Positions 17,563 to 25,926 of a DNA stretch of 64,000 bases are shown here, one piece after another. Source of the stretch: Pseudomonadota bacterium (GTDB taxonomy: Bacteria > Pseudomonadota > Alphaproteobacteria > Reyranellales > Reyranellaceae); NCBI GenBank assembly GCA_018240745.1, contig JAFEFF010000193.1:30654-94653 (forward strand). The letters run 5' to 3'. The position numbers and the translations under genes are program-made. Numbering within the stretch: position 1 is the stretch's first letter; every line of letters begins with the position of its first letter. The notes beneath the pieces were generated by a model. The model was given only the letters and a program-made list of their open reading frames with translations, was not told the origin of the DNA and did not search any database.

Positions 17563-18852
17563 TTATGCGCCCGTCGCCTTCTCCAAAGCTTGCGCCAAGT
17601 CGGCGATGATGTCCTCAACCGTTTCGATGCCTATCGACAGGCGAATAACGTCCGGTCCGGCGCCGGCGGCGGTCCGCTGCTCATCGGTGAGCTGGCGATG
17701 CGTGGTCGAGGCGGGATGGATGATCAGGCTCTTGGCATCGCCGATGTTGGCAACGTGGGAAAACAGATCGACGCTGTCGACCACCTTCATGCCGACCTCG
17801 TAGCCGCCCTTGACGCCGAAGGTGAAGATCGAGCCGGCGCCTTTCGGCAGGTATTTTCGGGCGAGCGCATTGTACTTGTTCGACGGCAGGCCGGCGTAGT
17901 TGACCCACGCCACGGCCGGATGCCTCTCCAGCCACTGCGCGACCTCGAGGGCATTGGCGCAGTGCCGTTCCATGCGCAGTCCCAGCGTCTCCATGCCGAG
18001 CATGGTGAGCCAGGCATTCATCGGCGCCTGGGTCGGACCGAGATCGCGCAGGCCGACGGCGTGGCTGTGGAAGGTGTAGGCCATGTCGCCGAACGTCTCG
18101 AAGAAGTTGAGGCCGTGATAGGCAGGCTCCGGCCCGGCAAGGCTCGGGAACTTGCCGCTCTTCGCCCAGTCGAATTTGCCGGAGTCCACGACAGCGCCGC
18201 CCATCGCCGTGCCGGTGCCGCTCAGGAACTTGGTGGTCGAATGGATGACCAGCGTCGCGCCGTAGTCGATCGGCTTGCACAGCCACGGCGTCGCCATGGT
18301 GTTGTCGACGACCAGCGGGATGCCCGCGTCGTCGGCGATCCTGGCGATCGCCTCGAGATCGCTGATCACACCACCGGGATTGGCGAGGCTCTCGATGAAG
18401 AAGGCCTTGGTCGTGTCGGTGAGCGCGCGCTTGAAGTTGTCGGGTGTGTCGGCATCGACGATGTGCGCCTTCCAGCCGAACTTCGGATAGGTGTTCTTCA
18501 TCTGCTGCAGCGAGCCGCCGTAGAGGCGGGACGAGGCGACGACCTCGTCGCCCGGCTGCATCAGCGGGAACAGCGCCAGCACCTGCGCCGAGTGACCCGA
18601 CGCGGTGACGGTGCAGCCGCGGCCGCCCTCCAGCGTCGCCAGGCGAGTCTCGAGTGCCGCATTGGTTGGATTGGTCAGGCGCGAATAGATGAAGCCCACG
18701 GTCTGCAGGTTGAACAGCGCGGCGGCGTGGTCGGCGTCGTCGAAGGCATAGGCCGTAGTCTGGTAGATCGGCAGGGCGCGCGCGCCCGTCGCCGGGTCGG
18801 GACCGGCGCCGGCATGGATCGACAGCGTTTCGAAGCCGTAGGTCTTGCTCAT
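17563..18852 (-). CDS. metY: O-acetylhomoserine sulfhydrylase (Cys/Met metabolism PLP enzyme)
   Basis: The 429-aa PLP enzyme of the gamma family makes homocysteine from O-acetylhomoserine and sulfide. It shows TLSIHAGAGPDPATGARALPIYQTTAY, YSRLTNPTNAALE, the PLP-lysine motif HSTTKFLSGTG and the C-terminal PASTTHRQL with RLSIGIE. Length and the LNFFETFGD segment fit MetY rather than MetB/MetC. The ATG overlaps the lactonase stop by 1 nt. The neighbours are catabolic, so an alternative alkylthio-amino-acid role is possible. Confidence 0.92.
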   Translation of the reverse strand: MSKTYGFETLSIHAGAGPDPATGARALPIYQTTAYAFDDADHAAALFNLQTVGFIYSRLTNPTNAALETRLATLEGGRGCTVTASGHSAQVLALFPLMQPGDEVVASSRLYGGSLQQMKNTYPKFGWKAHIVDADTPDNFKRALTDTTKAFFIESLANPGGVISDLEAIARIADDAGIPLVVDNTMATPWLCKPIDYGATLVIHSTTKFLSGTGTAMGGAVVDSGKFDWAKSGKFPSLAGPEPAYHGLNFFETFGDMAYTFHSHAVGLRDLGPTQAPMNAWLTMLGMETLGLRMERHCANALEVAQWLERHPAVAWVNYAGLPSNKYNALARKYLPKGAGSIFTFGVKGGYEVGMKVVDSVDLFSHVANIGDAKSLIIHPASTTHRQLTDEQRTAAGAGPDVIRLSIGIETVEDIIADLAQALEKATGA

Positions 18853-19913
18853 CAGGACGCTCCACTGAAGATGATGCAGGCAGGGCTCGGCACCTTCACC
18901 CTGATCGAGGTCGGTGACAGTTTGCCGTCGCGCTCGACCTTGTAACCGACAATCGAATGGCCGCCCTGGTTGGCGACATAGAGGAACCGCTGCCGGGGCT
19001 CGAAGCAGAAGAAGCGCGGCACGCCGCCCTTGGTCGGCACCCATTGCCGCGACGTCAGAGTGCCTTTGGCCGGATCGATGCCGAATACGCCGATGCTGTC
19101 GTGGCCGCGGTTGGAGACGTAGACGTTGCGGCCGGCACGATCGACCCAGATCTCGGCGCCGGTGCTGTAACCGGTGAAGTCCGAGGGCGTCGACGGTATG
19201 CGCTGGATCGGCGTGAGCTGGCCGCTCTTGCGGTCCTGGCGATAGGTCGTCACGGTCGAATCGAGCTCGTTGATCACGTAGGCGAGCGCCTTCCTGGGAT
19301 GGAAGTCGATGTGGCGTGGCGCGGCGCCCGGGCGTGCGGCGACCTCGTTGACGTAGACGGCGACGCAGCGCCTGGGATCGATCCGGTAGGTCATGACGCT
19401 GTCCGCGCCCTTGTTCGGCACGTAGAAGAAACGGCCCTGGCGATCGAGCGGATTGTGGTGCGGCCGGATGTTCTTTTGCTCGGTGCGATGCGGACCCAAG
19501 GCGCCCCTGAGCGTCGTCAGCGTCGGGTAGGGGCCGAGCGCCCCGTCCTCCTTCACCGGAAACACCGCGATCGAATCGGTGCCGTAGTTGGTGACGAACA
19601 GGAACTTGCCGCTCGCGTCGAGGGCGAGATGGATGGGGTTGTAGCCGCCGGTCGGTTGGCGGCCGATCACGGCGAGATGACCGGTCCTGCGGTCGATGGC
19701 GTAGGCGGTCACGTCACTGCGATCGCCATGCACCGAGTAGAGGAAGCGACCGGTCTTGTCGATGGCCAGGAACGAGGGGTTCTCGAGTCCACCGAGCAGC
19801 TGCACGTGCCTGAAGGCGCCGGTGCGCGGGTCGACGCGATAGACGTTGATGCCTTTGCCCTGGCCGTTGCGTTCGGGCGTGGTGTAGCAGCCGACGTAAG
19901 CGAAGAGTGTCAT
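18852..19913 (-). CDS. lactonase family seven-bladed beta-propeller protein
   Basis: The 353-aa protein matches the YbhE/6-phosphogluconolactonase-like family: repeated blades with the pattern FLYVTNYGTDSIAVF, NVYVSNRGHDSIGVF and FLYVANQGGHSIVGYKV. No signal peptide is seen, so it is probably cytosolic. Family members hydrolyse sugar or muconolactone-type lactones. It is the first gene of a tightly packed minus-strand run with metY and the Rieske oxygenases. The exact substrate is not readable. Confidence 0.88.
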   Translation of the reverse strand: MTLFAYVGCYTTPERNGQGKGINVYRVDPRTGAFRHVQLLGGLENPSFLAIDKTGRFLYSVHGDRSDVTAYAIDRRTGHLAVIGRQPTGGYNPIHLALDASGKFLFVTNYGTDSIAVFPVKEDGALGPYPTLTTLRGALGPHRTEQKNIRPHHNPLDRQGRFFYVPNKGADSVMTYRIDPRRCVAVYVNEVAARPGAAPRHIDFHPRKALAYVINELDSTVTTYRQDRKSGQLTPIQRIPSTPSDFTGYSTGAEIWVDRAGRNVYVSNRGHDSIGVFGIDPAKGTLTSRQWVPTKGGVPRFFCFEPRQRFLYVANQGGHSIVGYKVERDGKLSPTSIRVKVPSPACIIFSGAS

Positions 19914-19954
19914 GGCGTCAGCATGCCGTCCGGTGACGGTGGCGACAATCGCGC

Positions 19955-21331
19955 TTATCGGGTGAGAAGCACCGCCAGGCCCGGATGGTGGTCTTCGAGC
20001 TTGAGCGTGATGCCGTGCAGGGTTGCGATCGCCTTGACGAGGGCGAGGCCGAGGCCGCTGCCCCTGGTGGTGCGGCTGCGGTCGAGGCGATAGAAGCGAT
20101 CGAACACCTTCTCGCGTTCCTCAGCGGGAATACCGGGGCCATTGTCGGCGACCTCGGCCTCGAAGCCGTTTGCTTTGGGATACAGGGCGAGGCGCACCGT
20201 GCTGCCGTCCGGCGTATGGGTCAGCGCGTTCTCGACCAGATTGGAAAAGAGCTGCGCCAGCAGCTGGCGGTCGCCGGTCATCGTCACGCCGGGCGCGACG
20301 TCGACCTCGAGCTTGTGCCGGGAATCCTCGGCCGACGGCTCGTAGGCCTCGGCGATGCTGCGCATCAGGTCGGAGAGATTGACGTCGGTGAAGGCGCTCT
20401 TCTGCGCGCCGGCCTCGATCTGGGCGATGCGCAGCAGGGCGGAGAAGATCTCGAGCAGGCTGTCGGCCTCGGCCAGCGCCGCCTCGGTGGCCGCGTGATA
20501 CTCCGCGGTGGTCGAGGCGTGCTCGCGCGCATCCTCGAGCTTCTGGCGCAGCCGGCCGAGCGGCGTGCGCAAGTCGTGGGCGATGTCGCTGCTCACCTGG
20601 CGCAGGCCGTCGAGCAGCTGCTGGATGCGGTCCAGCATGGCGTTGAGGCCGATGACCAGCTGGTCGATCTCGTCGTTGTTGCCGCGCACCGGGATGCGGG
20701 CGCTGAGGTCGCCCTCCATGATGGCGCGACTGGTGCGGCCGATCGTGTCGATGCGGCGCACGAAGTTGCCACCCAGCAGTACGCCGCCGCCGATCGCCAG
20801 CAGCAGGGTGAGCCCGCCCGCCCAGATGAAGGCACGCACGATGGCATGCTGCATGTCGATCAGCCGGCTCGCATCCTGCGCCACCAGCACGAAGGTGCCG
20901 TCGGGCAGGGTGAGGCCGAAGCCGGTCAGCTTGGCGCGCGCATCGTTGGGCTCGCCGCTGTCGCGGTCGTGCACGAAGTCGACCACGCCCTCGACCGGCG
21001 GCATGCCCGGCAGGTTGCCGACCACGACCTGTTGGGTCGGCGCCTGCACGAGGTAGTAGATCGGCCCGCGCGTGCGATAGCTCATGCGCCGCGTGACCTG
21101 CTCGGCGAGGCCGAGCAGGCCGTAGCGGCGATCGATCTCGGCAAGCTGCAGGGCCTCGGTGCGCAATACCTCCTGCATGTCGTTCTGCATCGCCGCGGTG
21201 GCGATCACGAACACCGTCGCGAACAGCACGCAGGCCGACACCACGAACAGACCGGCATAGATCAGGGTCAGCCGAAAGGTGGCCGACCGCAGAATCCGGG
21301 CAAGCGGTCTAATCCTGTGTCCGGATGACAT
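19955..21331 (-). CDS. two-component sensor histidine kinase
   Basis: The 458-aa membrane kinase has an N-terminal helix (~residues 18-45), a periplasmic domain to ~170, a second helix (AGGLTLLLAIGGGVLLGG), HAMP (FVRRIDTIGRTSRAIMEGDLSARIP), a HisKA box with His252 in SSDIAHDLRTPLGRLR, and an HATPase domain with NLVENALTHT, DNGPGIP and GSGLGLALVKAI. The start overlaps the response regulator by 23 nt. I use ATG 21331 with GAGG upstream; a GTG at 21340 is possible. The signal sensed is unknown. Confidence 0.92.
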   Translation of the reverse strand: MSSGHRIRPLARILRSATFRLTLIYAGLFVVSACVLFATVFVIATAAMQNDMQEVLRTEALQLAEIDRRYGLLGLAEQVTRRMSYRTRGPIYYLVQAPTQQVVVGNLPGMPPVEGVVDFVHDRDSGEPNDARAKLTGFGLTLPDGTFVLVAQDASRLIDMQHAIVRAFIWAGGLTLLLAIGGGVLLGGNFVRRIDTIGRTSRAIMEGDLSARIPVRGNNDEIDQLVIGLNAMLDRIQQLLDGLRQVSSDIAHDLRTPLGRLRQKLEDAREHASTTAEYHAATEAALAEADSLLEIFSALLRIAQIEAGAQKSAFTDVNLSDLMRSIAEAYEPSAEDSRHKLEVDVAPGVTMTGDRQLLAQLFSNLVENALTHTPDGSTVRLALYPKANGFEAEVADNGPGIPAEEREKVFDRFYRLDRSRTTRGSGLGLALVKAIATLHGITLKLEDHHPGLAVLLTR

Positions 21332-21983
21332 AGCCTGCACCTCGAACGGTGTGCAGCAGCGGCTTGTCGAAGCCCTTGTCGATCTTGGAGCGCAGGCGCG
21401 AGATGTGTGTCTCGACGATGTTGGTCTTGGGATCGAAGTGGAAATCCCAGACTTTCTCCAGGAGCATCGTCCGGGTGACGATCTCGCCGGCGTGCCGCAT
21501 CAGGTACTCGAGAATCTTGAACTCCTGGGCGAGCAGGTCGATGCGCTTTCCGCCGCGCGTCACGGCGCGCGACAGCAGGTCGACCTCGAGATCGCCGACC
21601 TTGAGCGACGTGGTGGCCACGATCGGCGGGCGGCGGGCGAGGGCGCCGACGCGTGCCAGCAGTTCCGCGAAGGCGAACGGCTTGACCAGATAGTCGTCGC
21701 CACCGGCCTCCAACCCGGCCACCCGGTCGTCGACGCCCGCCATGGTGGTCAGGAACAGGACCGGGGTTCGCGTCCCGGACGCGCGAGCGGCCTTGACCAG
21801 GCTCAGTCCGTCCATCTTCGGCAGGTTTCGGTCGACGATCATCACGTCATACGGCTCGCCGGTCGCCATGTAGAGGCCGTCCCGGCCATTGTCGGTCTTG
21901 TCCACCACGTGGCCATGCTCGCGCAGGCCCTTGGCGATGTAATCGGCCGTTTGGCTATCGTCTTCAATCAAAAGGATTTTCAC
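21309..21983 (-). CDS. OmpR-family response regulator
   Basis: The 224-aa regulator has a receiver domain with acidic pocket EDD (7-9), phospho-acceptor Asp51 in IVDRNLPKMDG and Lys in DDYLVKPF, followed by an OmpR winged helix (LLEKVWDFHFDPKTNIVETHISRLRSKID, then VRGAGYVI). I begin at GTG 21983 (VKILLIEDD), the usual family start; an ATG at 22019 would add 12 non-conserved residues and run into the divergent degP upstream region. It is transcribed with the kinase and diverges from the DegP protease gene, a possible target. Confidence 0.9.
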   Translation of the reverse strand: MKILLIEDDSQTADYIAKGLREHGHVVDKTDNGRDGLYMATGEPYDVMIVDRNLPKMDGLSLVKAARASGTRTPVLFLTTMAGVDDRVAGLEAGGDDYLVKPFAFAELLARVGALARRPPIVATTSLKVGDLEVDLLSRAVTRGGKRIDLLAQEFKILEYLMRHAGEIVTRTMLLEKVWDFHFDPKTNIVETHISRLRSKIDKGFDKPLLHTVRGAGYVIRTQD

Positions 21984-22078
21984 CGGCCCAACTATACAAA
22001 CATTCAATGTTGCGGCCATGGGGGCGCCATGGGTCGGGACCCATATTCCTCCTGCGAGCAGACAGGAGGCTCACCCCA

Positions 22079-23581
22079 ATGACCAAGAAGACCACATCCC
22101 GCGTCCTTGCCGCCCTTGCGCTGACCACCGCGCTGACGGCCCCGGCAATCATCGTTCCCCTGGTGACGGCGCCCCCCGCCATCGCCGGAGAGGCCATCCC
22201 GCACGACTTCTCCGACCTCGCCGCCAAGGTGACGCCGGCCGTGGTGAACGTGCAGGTGACCATGAAGCTCGGGTCCTCGGACGACGACATGCAGATGTCC
22301 GACCGCGACCGCTCCGCCCAGCAGCAACTCGAGGAGTTCATGCGCCAGTTCGCCGAGCGCTTCGGCCAGCAGGGCCAGCATCAGCAGCGCGTCCATCCCA
22401 AGGCCCAGGCGGTCGGCACCGGTTTCATCATCGATCCTTCGGGCATCATCGTGACCAACTTCCATGTCGCCGGTAAGGCGGACTCGATCACGGTCACCCT
22501 GCAGGACGGCCGCAAGCTGACGGCCAAGCTGCTGGGCGGCGACGAGAAGACCGATCTCGCCGTGCTCAAGGTCAAGAGCGACAAGCCGCTGCCCTACGTC
22601 GAGTTCGAGGAAGCGAACAAGGTCAAGGTCGGCCAGCCGGTGATGGCGGTTGGCAACCCGTTCGGCCTCGGCGGCACCGTGACGACCGGCATCGTGTCGG
22701 CGCGCGGCCGCGACATCCAGTCCGGCCCGTTCGACGACTACATCCAGACCGACGCGGCAATCAACCGCGGGAACTCCGGCGGCCCGCTGTTCGACATGGA
22801 CGGCAAGGTCATCGGCATCAACACCGCGATCTTCTCGCCGACCGGCGGCTCGATCGGGTTGGGCTTCGCCATCCCGTCCAGCATTGCCCAGCCGGTGGTG
22901 AACCAGCTCCGCGATCATGGGCGGGTCGAGCGCGGGCTGTTGGGCGTCCAGATCCAGCCGGTGACGGACGATATCGCCAGCAGCCTGTCGCTCGGCTCGA
23001 CCAAGGGCGCCCTGGTGGCCCAGGTCGAACCGAACAGCTCGGCCTCCAAGGCGGGCGTTCAGTCGGGCGACATCATCAAGAGCGTCGACGGCAAGGATAT
23101 CCCGACCGTCCGCGACCTGACCCGAACGATCGCCAGCTTCACGCCGGGCAGCACGGTCAAGCTCGGCCTGGTTCGCGACGGCAAGGACATGACGGTGAGC
23201 GCCAAGCTCGGCGACTACGCCAACATGAACAAGCAGGCCAAGGCCGACGAGGACAACGACAAGAGCCAGGACAGCAAGGTCTCGCCGGGCTCGTTCGGGT
23301 TCTCGCTGGCGCCCATCTCCCCCGAGGCGCGCCAGCAGCTCGGCATCAAGGACGGCGTCAAGGGTGCCCTGATCGCCTCCGTCGAGTCGGGCAGCCCGGC
23401 TGAAGACCAGGGCCTGCGCGCCGGCGACATCATCCAGCAGGTCGGCCAGCACCCGGTCGACGGACCGAAGGATGCCGCGGCCAAGCTGAAAGAGGCCAAG
23501 GAAACCAAGAAGCCTGTGCTCATGAAAGTCTATCGGGAGGGCTCAACCCGCTTCGTCGCTGTATCTCCCCGGGCGAGCTAA
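22079..23581 (+). CDS. degP: periplasmic serine protease, DegP/HtrA family
   Basis: The 500-aa Do-type protease has a signal peptide ending AIAG near residue 37. The catalytic triad is His129 (TNFHVAG), Asp159 (TDLAVLK) and Ser233 (RGNSGGPLF). Two PDZ domains follow, with GALVAQVEPNSSASKAGVQSGD and GALIASVESGSPAEDQGLRAGD. A Gln-rich stretch (QQLEEFMRQFAERFGQQGQHQQ) precedes the protease core, as in the LA loop of DegP. GGAGG lies 11 nt upstream of the ATG. It degrades or chaperones misfolded envelope proteins. The adjacent divergent two-component system may control it. Confidence 0.95.
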   Translation: MTKKTTSRVLAALALTTALTAPAIIVPLVTAPPAIAGEAIPHDFSDLAAKVTPAVVNVQVTMKLGSSDDDMQMSDRDRSAQQQLEEFMRQFAERFGQQGQHQQRVHPKAQAVGTGFIIDPSGIIVTNFHVAGKADSITVTLQDGRKLTAKLLGGDEKTDLAVLKVKSDKPLPYVEFEEANKVKVGQPVMAVGNPFGLGGTVTTGIVSARGRDIQSGPFDDYIQTDAAINRGNSGGPLFDMDGKVIGINTAIFSPTGGSIGLGFAIPSSIAQPVVNQLRDHGRVERGLLGVQIQPVTDDIASSLSLGSTKGALVAQVEPNSSASKAGVQSGDIIKSVDGKDIPTVRDLTRTIASFTPGSTVKLGLVRDGKDMTVSAKLGDYANMNKQAKADEDNDKSQDSKVSPGSFGFSLAPISPEARQQLGIKDGVKGALIASVESGSPAEDQGLRAGDIIQQVGQHPVDGPKDAAAKLKEAKETKKPVLMKVYREGSTRFVAVSPRAS

Positions 23582-23600
23582 GCGGACGACCTTCCGACGG

Positions 23601-23629
23601 AGCCGGCGATGGCCCCACCATCGCCGGCT
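23601..23629 (+). terminator. rho-independent terminator after degP
   Basis: A perfect 12-bp stem (AGCCGGCGATGG and complement) around CCCCA, followed by a short TTT run, 19 nt after the degP stop. Confidence 0.75.
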
Positions 23630-23671
23630 TTGCCGTGTCTGGGGGCTGGAGGTGGGGCCTGCGGACCCTGG

Positions 23672-23713
23672 GTCTGGGAGTGGGGCTCCCAGACTTCCCG
23701 CCTCGGTGGGAAG
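23672..23713. repeat. two adjacent intergenic hairpins
   Basis: GTCTGGGAG/CTCCCAGAC (23672-23694, 5-nt loop) is directly followed by CTTCCC/GGGAAG (23694-23713, 8-nt loop). They lie between the degP terminator and the DUF5131 gene, a 207-nt gap with no other recognisable content. Confidence 0.55.
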
Positions 23714-23788
23714 CCTCCGAAGCTGTTCAGTTGGCGCTTCTCCACGCTTCTCCGCGCGCACCGTGGACGATGGTAGAATACCGCCCCA

Positions 23789-24562
23789 ATGGCCGAGCAA
23801 ACCAGGATCGAGTGGGTCGACCACACCTTCAATCCGTGGATCGGCTGCACGCGGGTCAGTCCCGCCTGCGACAACTGCTATGCCGCCGCGATGTCCCACC
23901 GGCGCAAATGGGCGCGCTTCGAGCCGCGGGCGCCACGCCGGCGCACGGCGGCGACGACCTGGCAGCAGCCGCTGCGCTGGAACCGCAAGGCTGCGGCCGC
24001 AGGGCGGCGCGCCCGCGTGTTCGGGCCGAGCCTGGCCGATCCATTCGATGCCGAGGTTCCGGCGGAATGGCGTGACGACTATCTGCGGCTGATCGAGGCC
24101 ACGCCTCATCTCGACTGGATCCTGCTGACCAAGCGGCCGCTGGTGGCGCGCAAATTCTTCGCCAACCGCAAGGTGCCTGACAATCTCTGGCCCGGCATCA
24201 CCGCCGAGAACCAGACGATGCTCGACCTGCGCGCGCCACATCTCCTGGCGATCGAAGCCAAAGTTCATGTCGTTTCGGCCGAGCCATTGCTGGGACCGCT
24301 CGACCTCGGCCGCTATCTGCCGGGCATCGGCTGGGTCATCGCCGGCGGCGAGAGCGGGCCGCGGGCGCGGCCGTCCGATCCCGACTGGTTCCGCTCGCTG
24401 CGCATGCAGTGCTCCGCGGCGCGGCTGCCCTTGTTCTTCAAGCAATGGGGTGAGCACGGCCAGGATATGAAAAAGGTGGGCCGACGAGTCGCAGGCAGGC
24501 TGCTCGACGGCCACGACCATCGCGCGGCGCCGACGCCTCAGGCCATGAGCCCGGCCATCTGA
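23789..24562 (+). CDS. DUF5131 (phage Gp37/Gp68) family protein
   Basis: The 257-aa protein begins TRIEWVDHTFNPWIGCTRVS and carries Cys20, Cys27 and Cys30 (CTRVSPACDNCYA), the signature of the Gp37/Gp68 family, thought to be radical-SAM-like. WILLTKRP, NLWPGITAENQ, VSAEPLLGPLDL and WVIAGGESGPRARP are other family blocks. The biochemical role is not known; relatives occur in phages and next to three-Cys-motif partner genes, absent here. Its 3' end overlaps the convergent Hsp70-like gene by 25 nt. Confidence 0.9.
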   Translation: MAEQTRIEWVDHTFNPWIGCTRVSPACDNCYAAAMSHRRKWARFEPRAPRRRTAATTWQQPLRWNRKAAAAGRRARVFGPSLADPFDAEVPAEWRDDYLRLIEATPHLDWILLTKRPLVARKFFANRKVPDNLWPGITAENQTMLDLRAPHLLAIEAKVHVVSAEPLLGPLDLGRYLPGIGWVIAGGESGPRARPSDPDWFRSLRMQCSAARLPLFFKQWGEHGQDMKKVGRRVAGRLLDGHDHRAAPTPQAMSPAI

Positions 24563-25788
24563 GTCAAGCCCATCGCGACGGACAGGAGATCGGAGCCGCC
24601 GGCCGGGCGGGCCGCTGGCGCCGCCCGGCCGATCGCGGTGCGCACCGCCGGCACGCGGCTCGATCCGCCGGTGAGGAAGATCGTGTCGATGGCGGCAGGA
24701 CGCAGTCCCGCCGCGGCGATGCAATCGCTTGCCGTCCTGTACAACCGATCCATCCTCGCTTCGATGGCATGATGGAGCTCGGCGCGTCTCGTCGTGACGG
24801 CGAGGCCGGCCTCGAGGAACGCCAGAGGCACCGTCGCATGGTCTTCGGCGCTGAGCGTGATCTTGGCGTCCTCGACGGCAAACGCGAGGCGATGGCCGAG
24901 CCGCCGGCGCACGACTGTCAGGAGACGCTCCACCTTCCCGGGCTCGCAGGCGAGCGCGACAAGGTCGGCGATCTCGCGCTCGTTGGTGTAGGTGTAGGCG
25001 AAGTTGATCGTCACCCAGGTGGCGAGCTCGTGATAGAGCGCGTTCGGCATCGGCAGGTTCTTCTCGACGAGCTCCGAGCCGAGGCCGAGCAGCGGCATCA
25101 CCGCGGCGAGGCTGAGCGCGGTGTCGAAGTCGGTGCCGCCGATGCGCACGCCGGCGGTCGCGAGCACGTCCTGGCTGCGGTCGGCGCGCCCACGGTGTTG
25201 CGGGCCGAGGCGGATGACGGAGAAGTCGCTGGTGCCGCCGCCGATATCGGCGACCAGGACCAACTCTTCGCGCTGGATCGTCTGCTCGTAGTGATGGGCG
25301 GCCGCGATCGGTTCGTACACGAAAACGATCTCACGGAAGCCCGCCCGTCGGGCAATGGTTTCGAGCACCGACTGCGCCCGCATATCGGCGGCGGCATCGT
25401 CGTCGACGAAGCGCACCGGCCGGCCATGCACCACGGCAGCGATTTCCTGGCCGGCGAATGCCTCGGCCTTGTGTTTGAGATGCCGCACGAAGACTTCGAC
25501 CACTTGGGTGAGCGGCACCTTGCGGCTGCCCAGCACGGTCTCTTCCTCGATCAGGGGTGATCCCAGGATCGTCTTGAGCGCGCGCATCAGCCGGCCTTCG
25601 GTCTGGCCGATATAGGCGGAGATGGCGTCGTTGCCGAACAGCACCCGCCCTTTGGCTTCATAATCGAAGAACACCGCGCTCGGCATCAGCGTGCTGTCCG
25701 CTTCGATCGGCGCGAGCGCCGCCATGTTGTCGTGAGCCACGCCGATCGCCGAGTTCGACGTTCCGAAATCCAGTCCGCAGGCGATCAT
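24538..25788 (-). CDS. YegD-like Hsp70-family protein
   Basis: The 416-aa protein has only the actin-like ATPase half of Hsp70. The phosphate-1 motif is CGLDFGTSNSAIGV, phosphate-2 is LVADIGGGTSDFSVIRL and the adenosine motif is IFLTGGSSRVPAVR. There is no substrate-binding domain or C-terminal lid, as in E. coli YegD. FVYEPIAAAHHYE matches the connect region. Client and role are unknown. The ribosome binding site is inside a strong hairpin (see 25794-25815). It is the only gene on its transcript as far as can be seen. Confidence 0.88.
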   Translation of the reverse strand: MIACGLDFGTSNSAIGVAHDNMAALAPIEADSTLMPSAVFFDYEAKGRVLFGNDAISAYIGQTEGRLMRALKTILGSPLIEEETVLGSRKVPLTQVVEVFVRHLKHKAEAFAGQEIAAVVHGRPVRFVDDDAAADMRAQSVLETIARRAGFREIVFVYEPIAAAHHYEQTIQREELVLVADIGGGTSDFSVIRLGPQHRGRADRSQDVLATAGVRIGGTDFDTALSLAAVMPLLGLGSELVEKNLPMPNALYHELATWVTINFAYTYTNEREIADLVALACEPGKVERLLTVVRRRLGHRLAFAVEDAKITLSAEDHATVPLAFLEAGLAVTTRRAELHHAIEARMDRLYRTASDCIAAAGLRPAAIDTIFLTGGSSRVPAVRTAIGRAAPAARPAGGSDLLSVAMGLTQMAGLMA

Positions 25789-25793
25789 CTTGT

Positions 25794-25815
25794 CCCCTTT
25801 CGAAGCGCGAAGGGG
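25794..25815 (-). promoter_or_regulatory. hairpin covering the Shine-Dalgarno of the Hsp70-like gene
   Basis: On the minus-strand transcript CCCCUUCG pairs with CGAAAGGGG (one bulged A) around a 5-nt loop. The right side contains AAGGGG, the ribosome binding site, 5 nt before the AUG. The gene should be poorly translated unless the hairpin opens, for example by heat or a protein. This is inference from folding by eye. Confidence 0.45.
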
Positions 25816-25926
25816 TTCTCATTTATTGAGATATGCCGCGTGTTGCCAGTCTGTTTCTTTTCGCTTAGCCTATGCGCGATACAGGGATGTCCGCTGCGCC
25901 GGCCATCTTTTTTATTGTGCGCGTGC

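Noticed and set aside
18852..18900. A SAM riboswitch before the metY-like gene.
   Set aside because: The gene start overlaps the lactonase stop by one base, so there is no leader, and no riboswitch-like pairing was seen.
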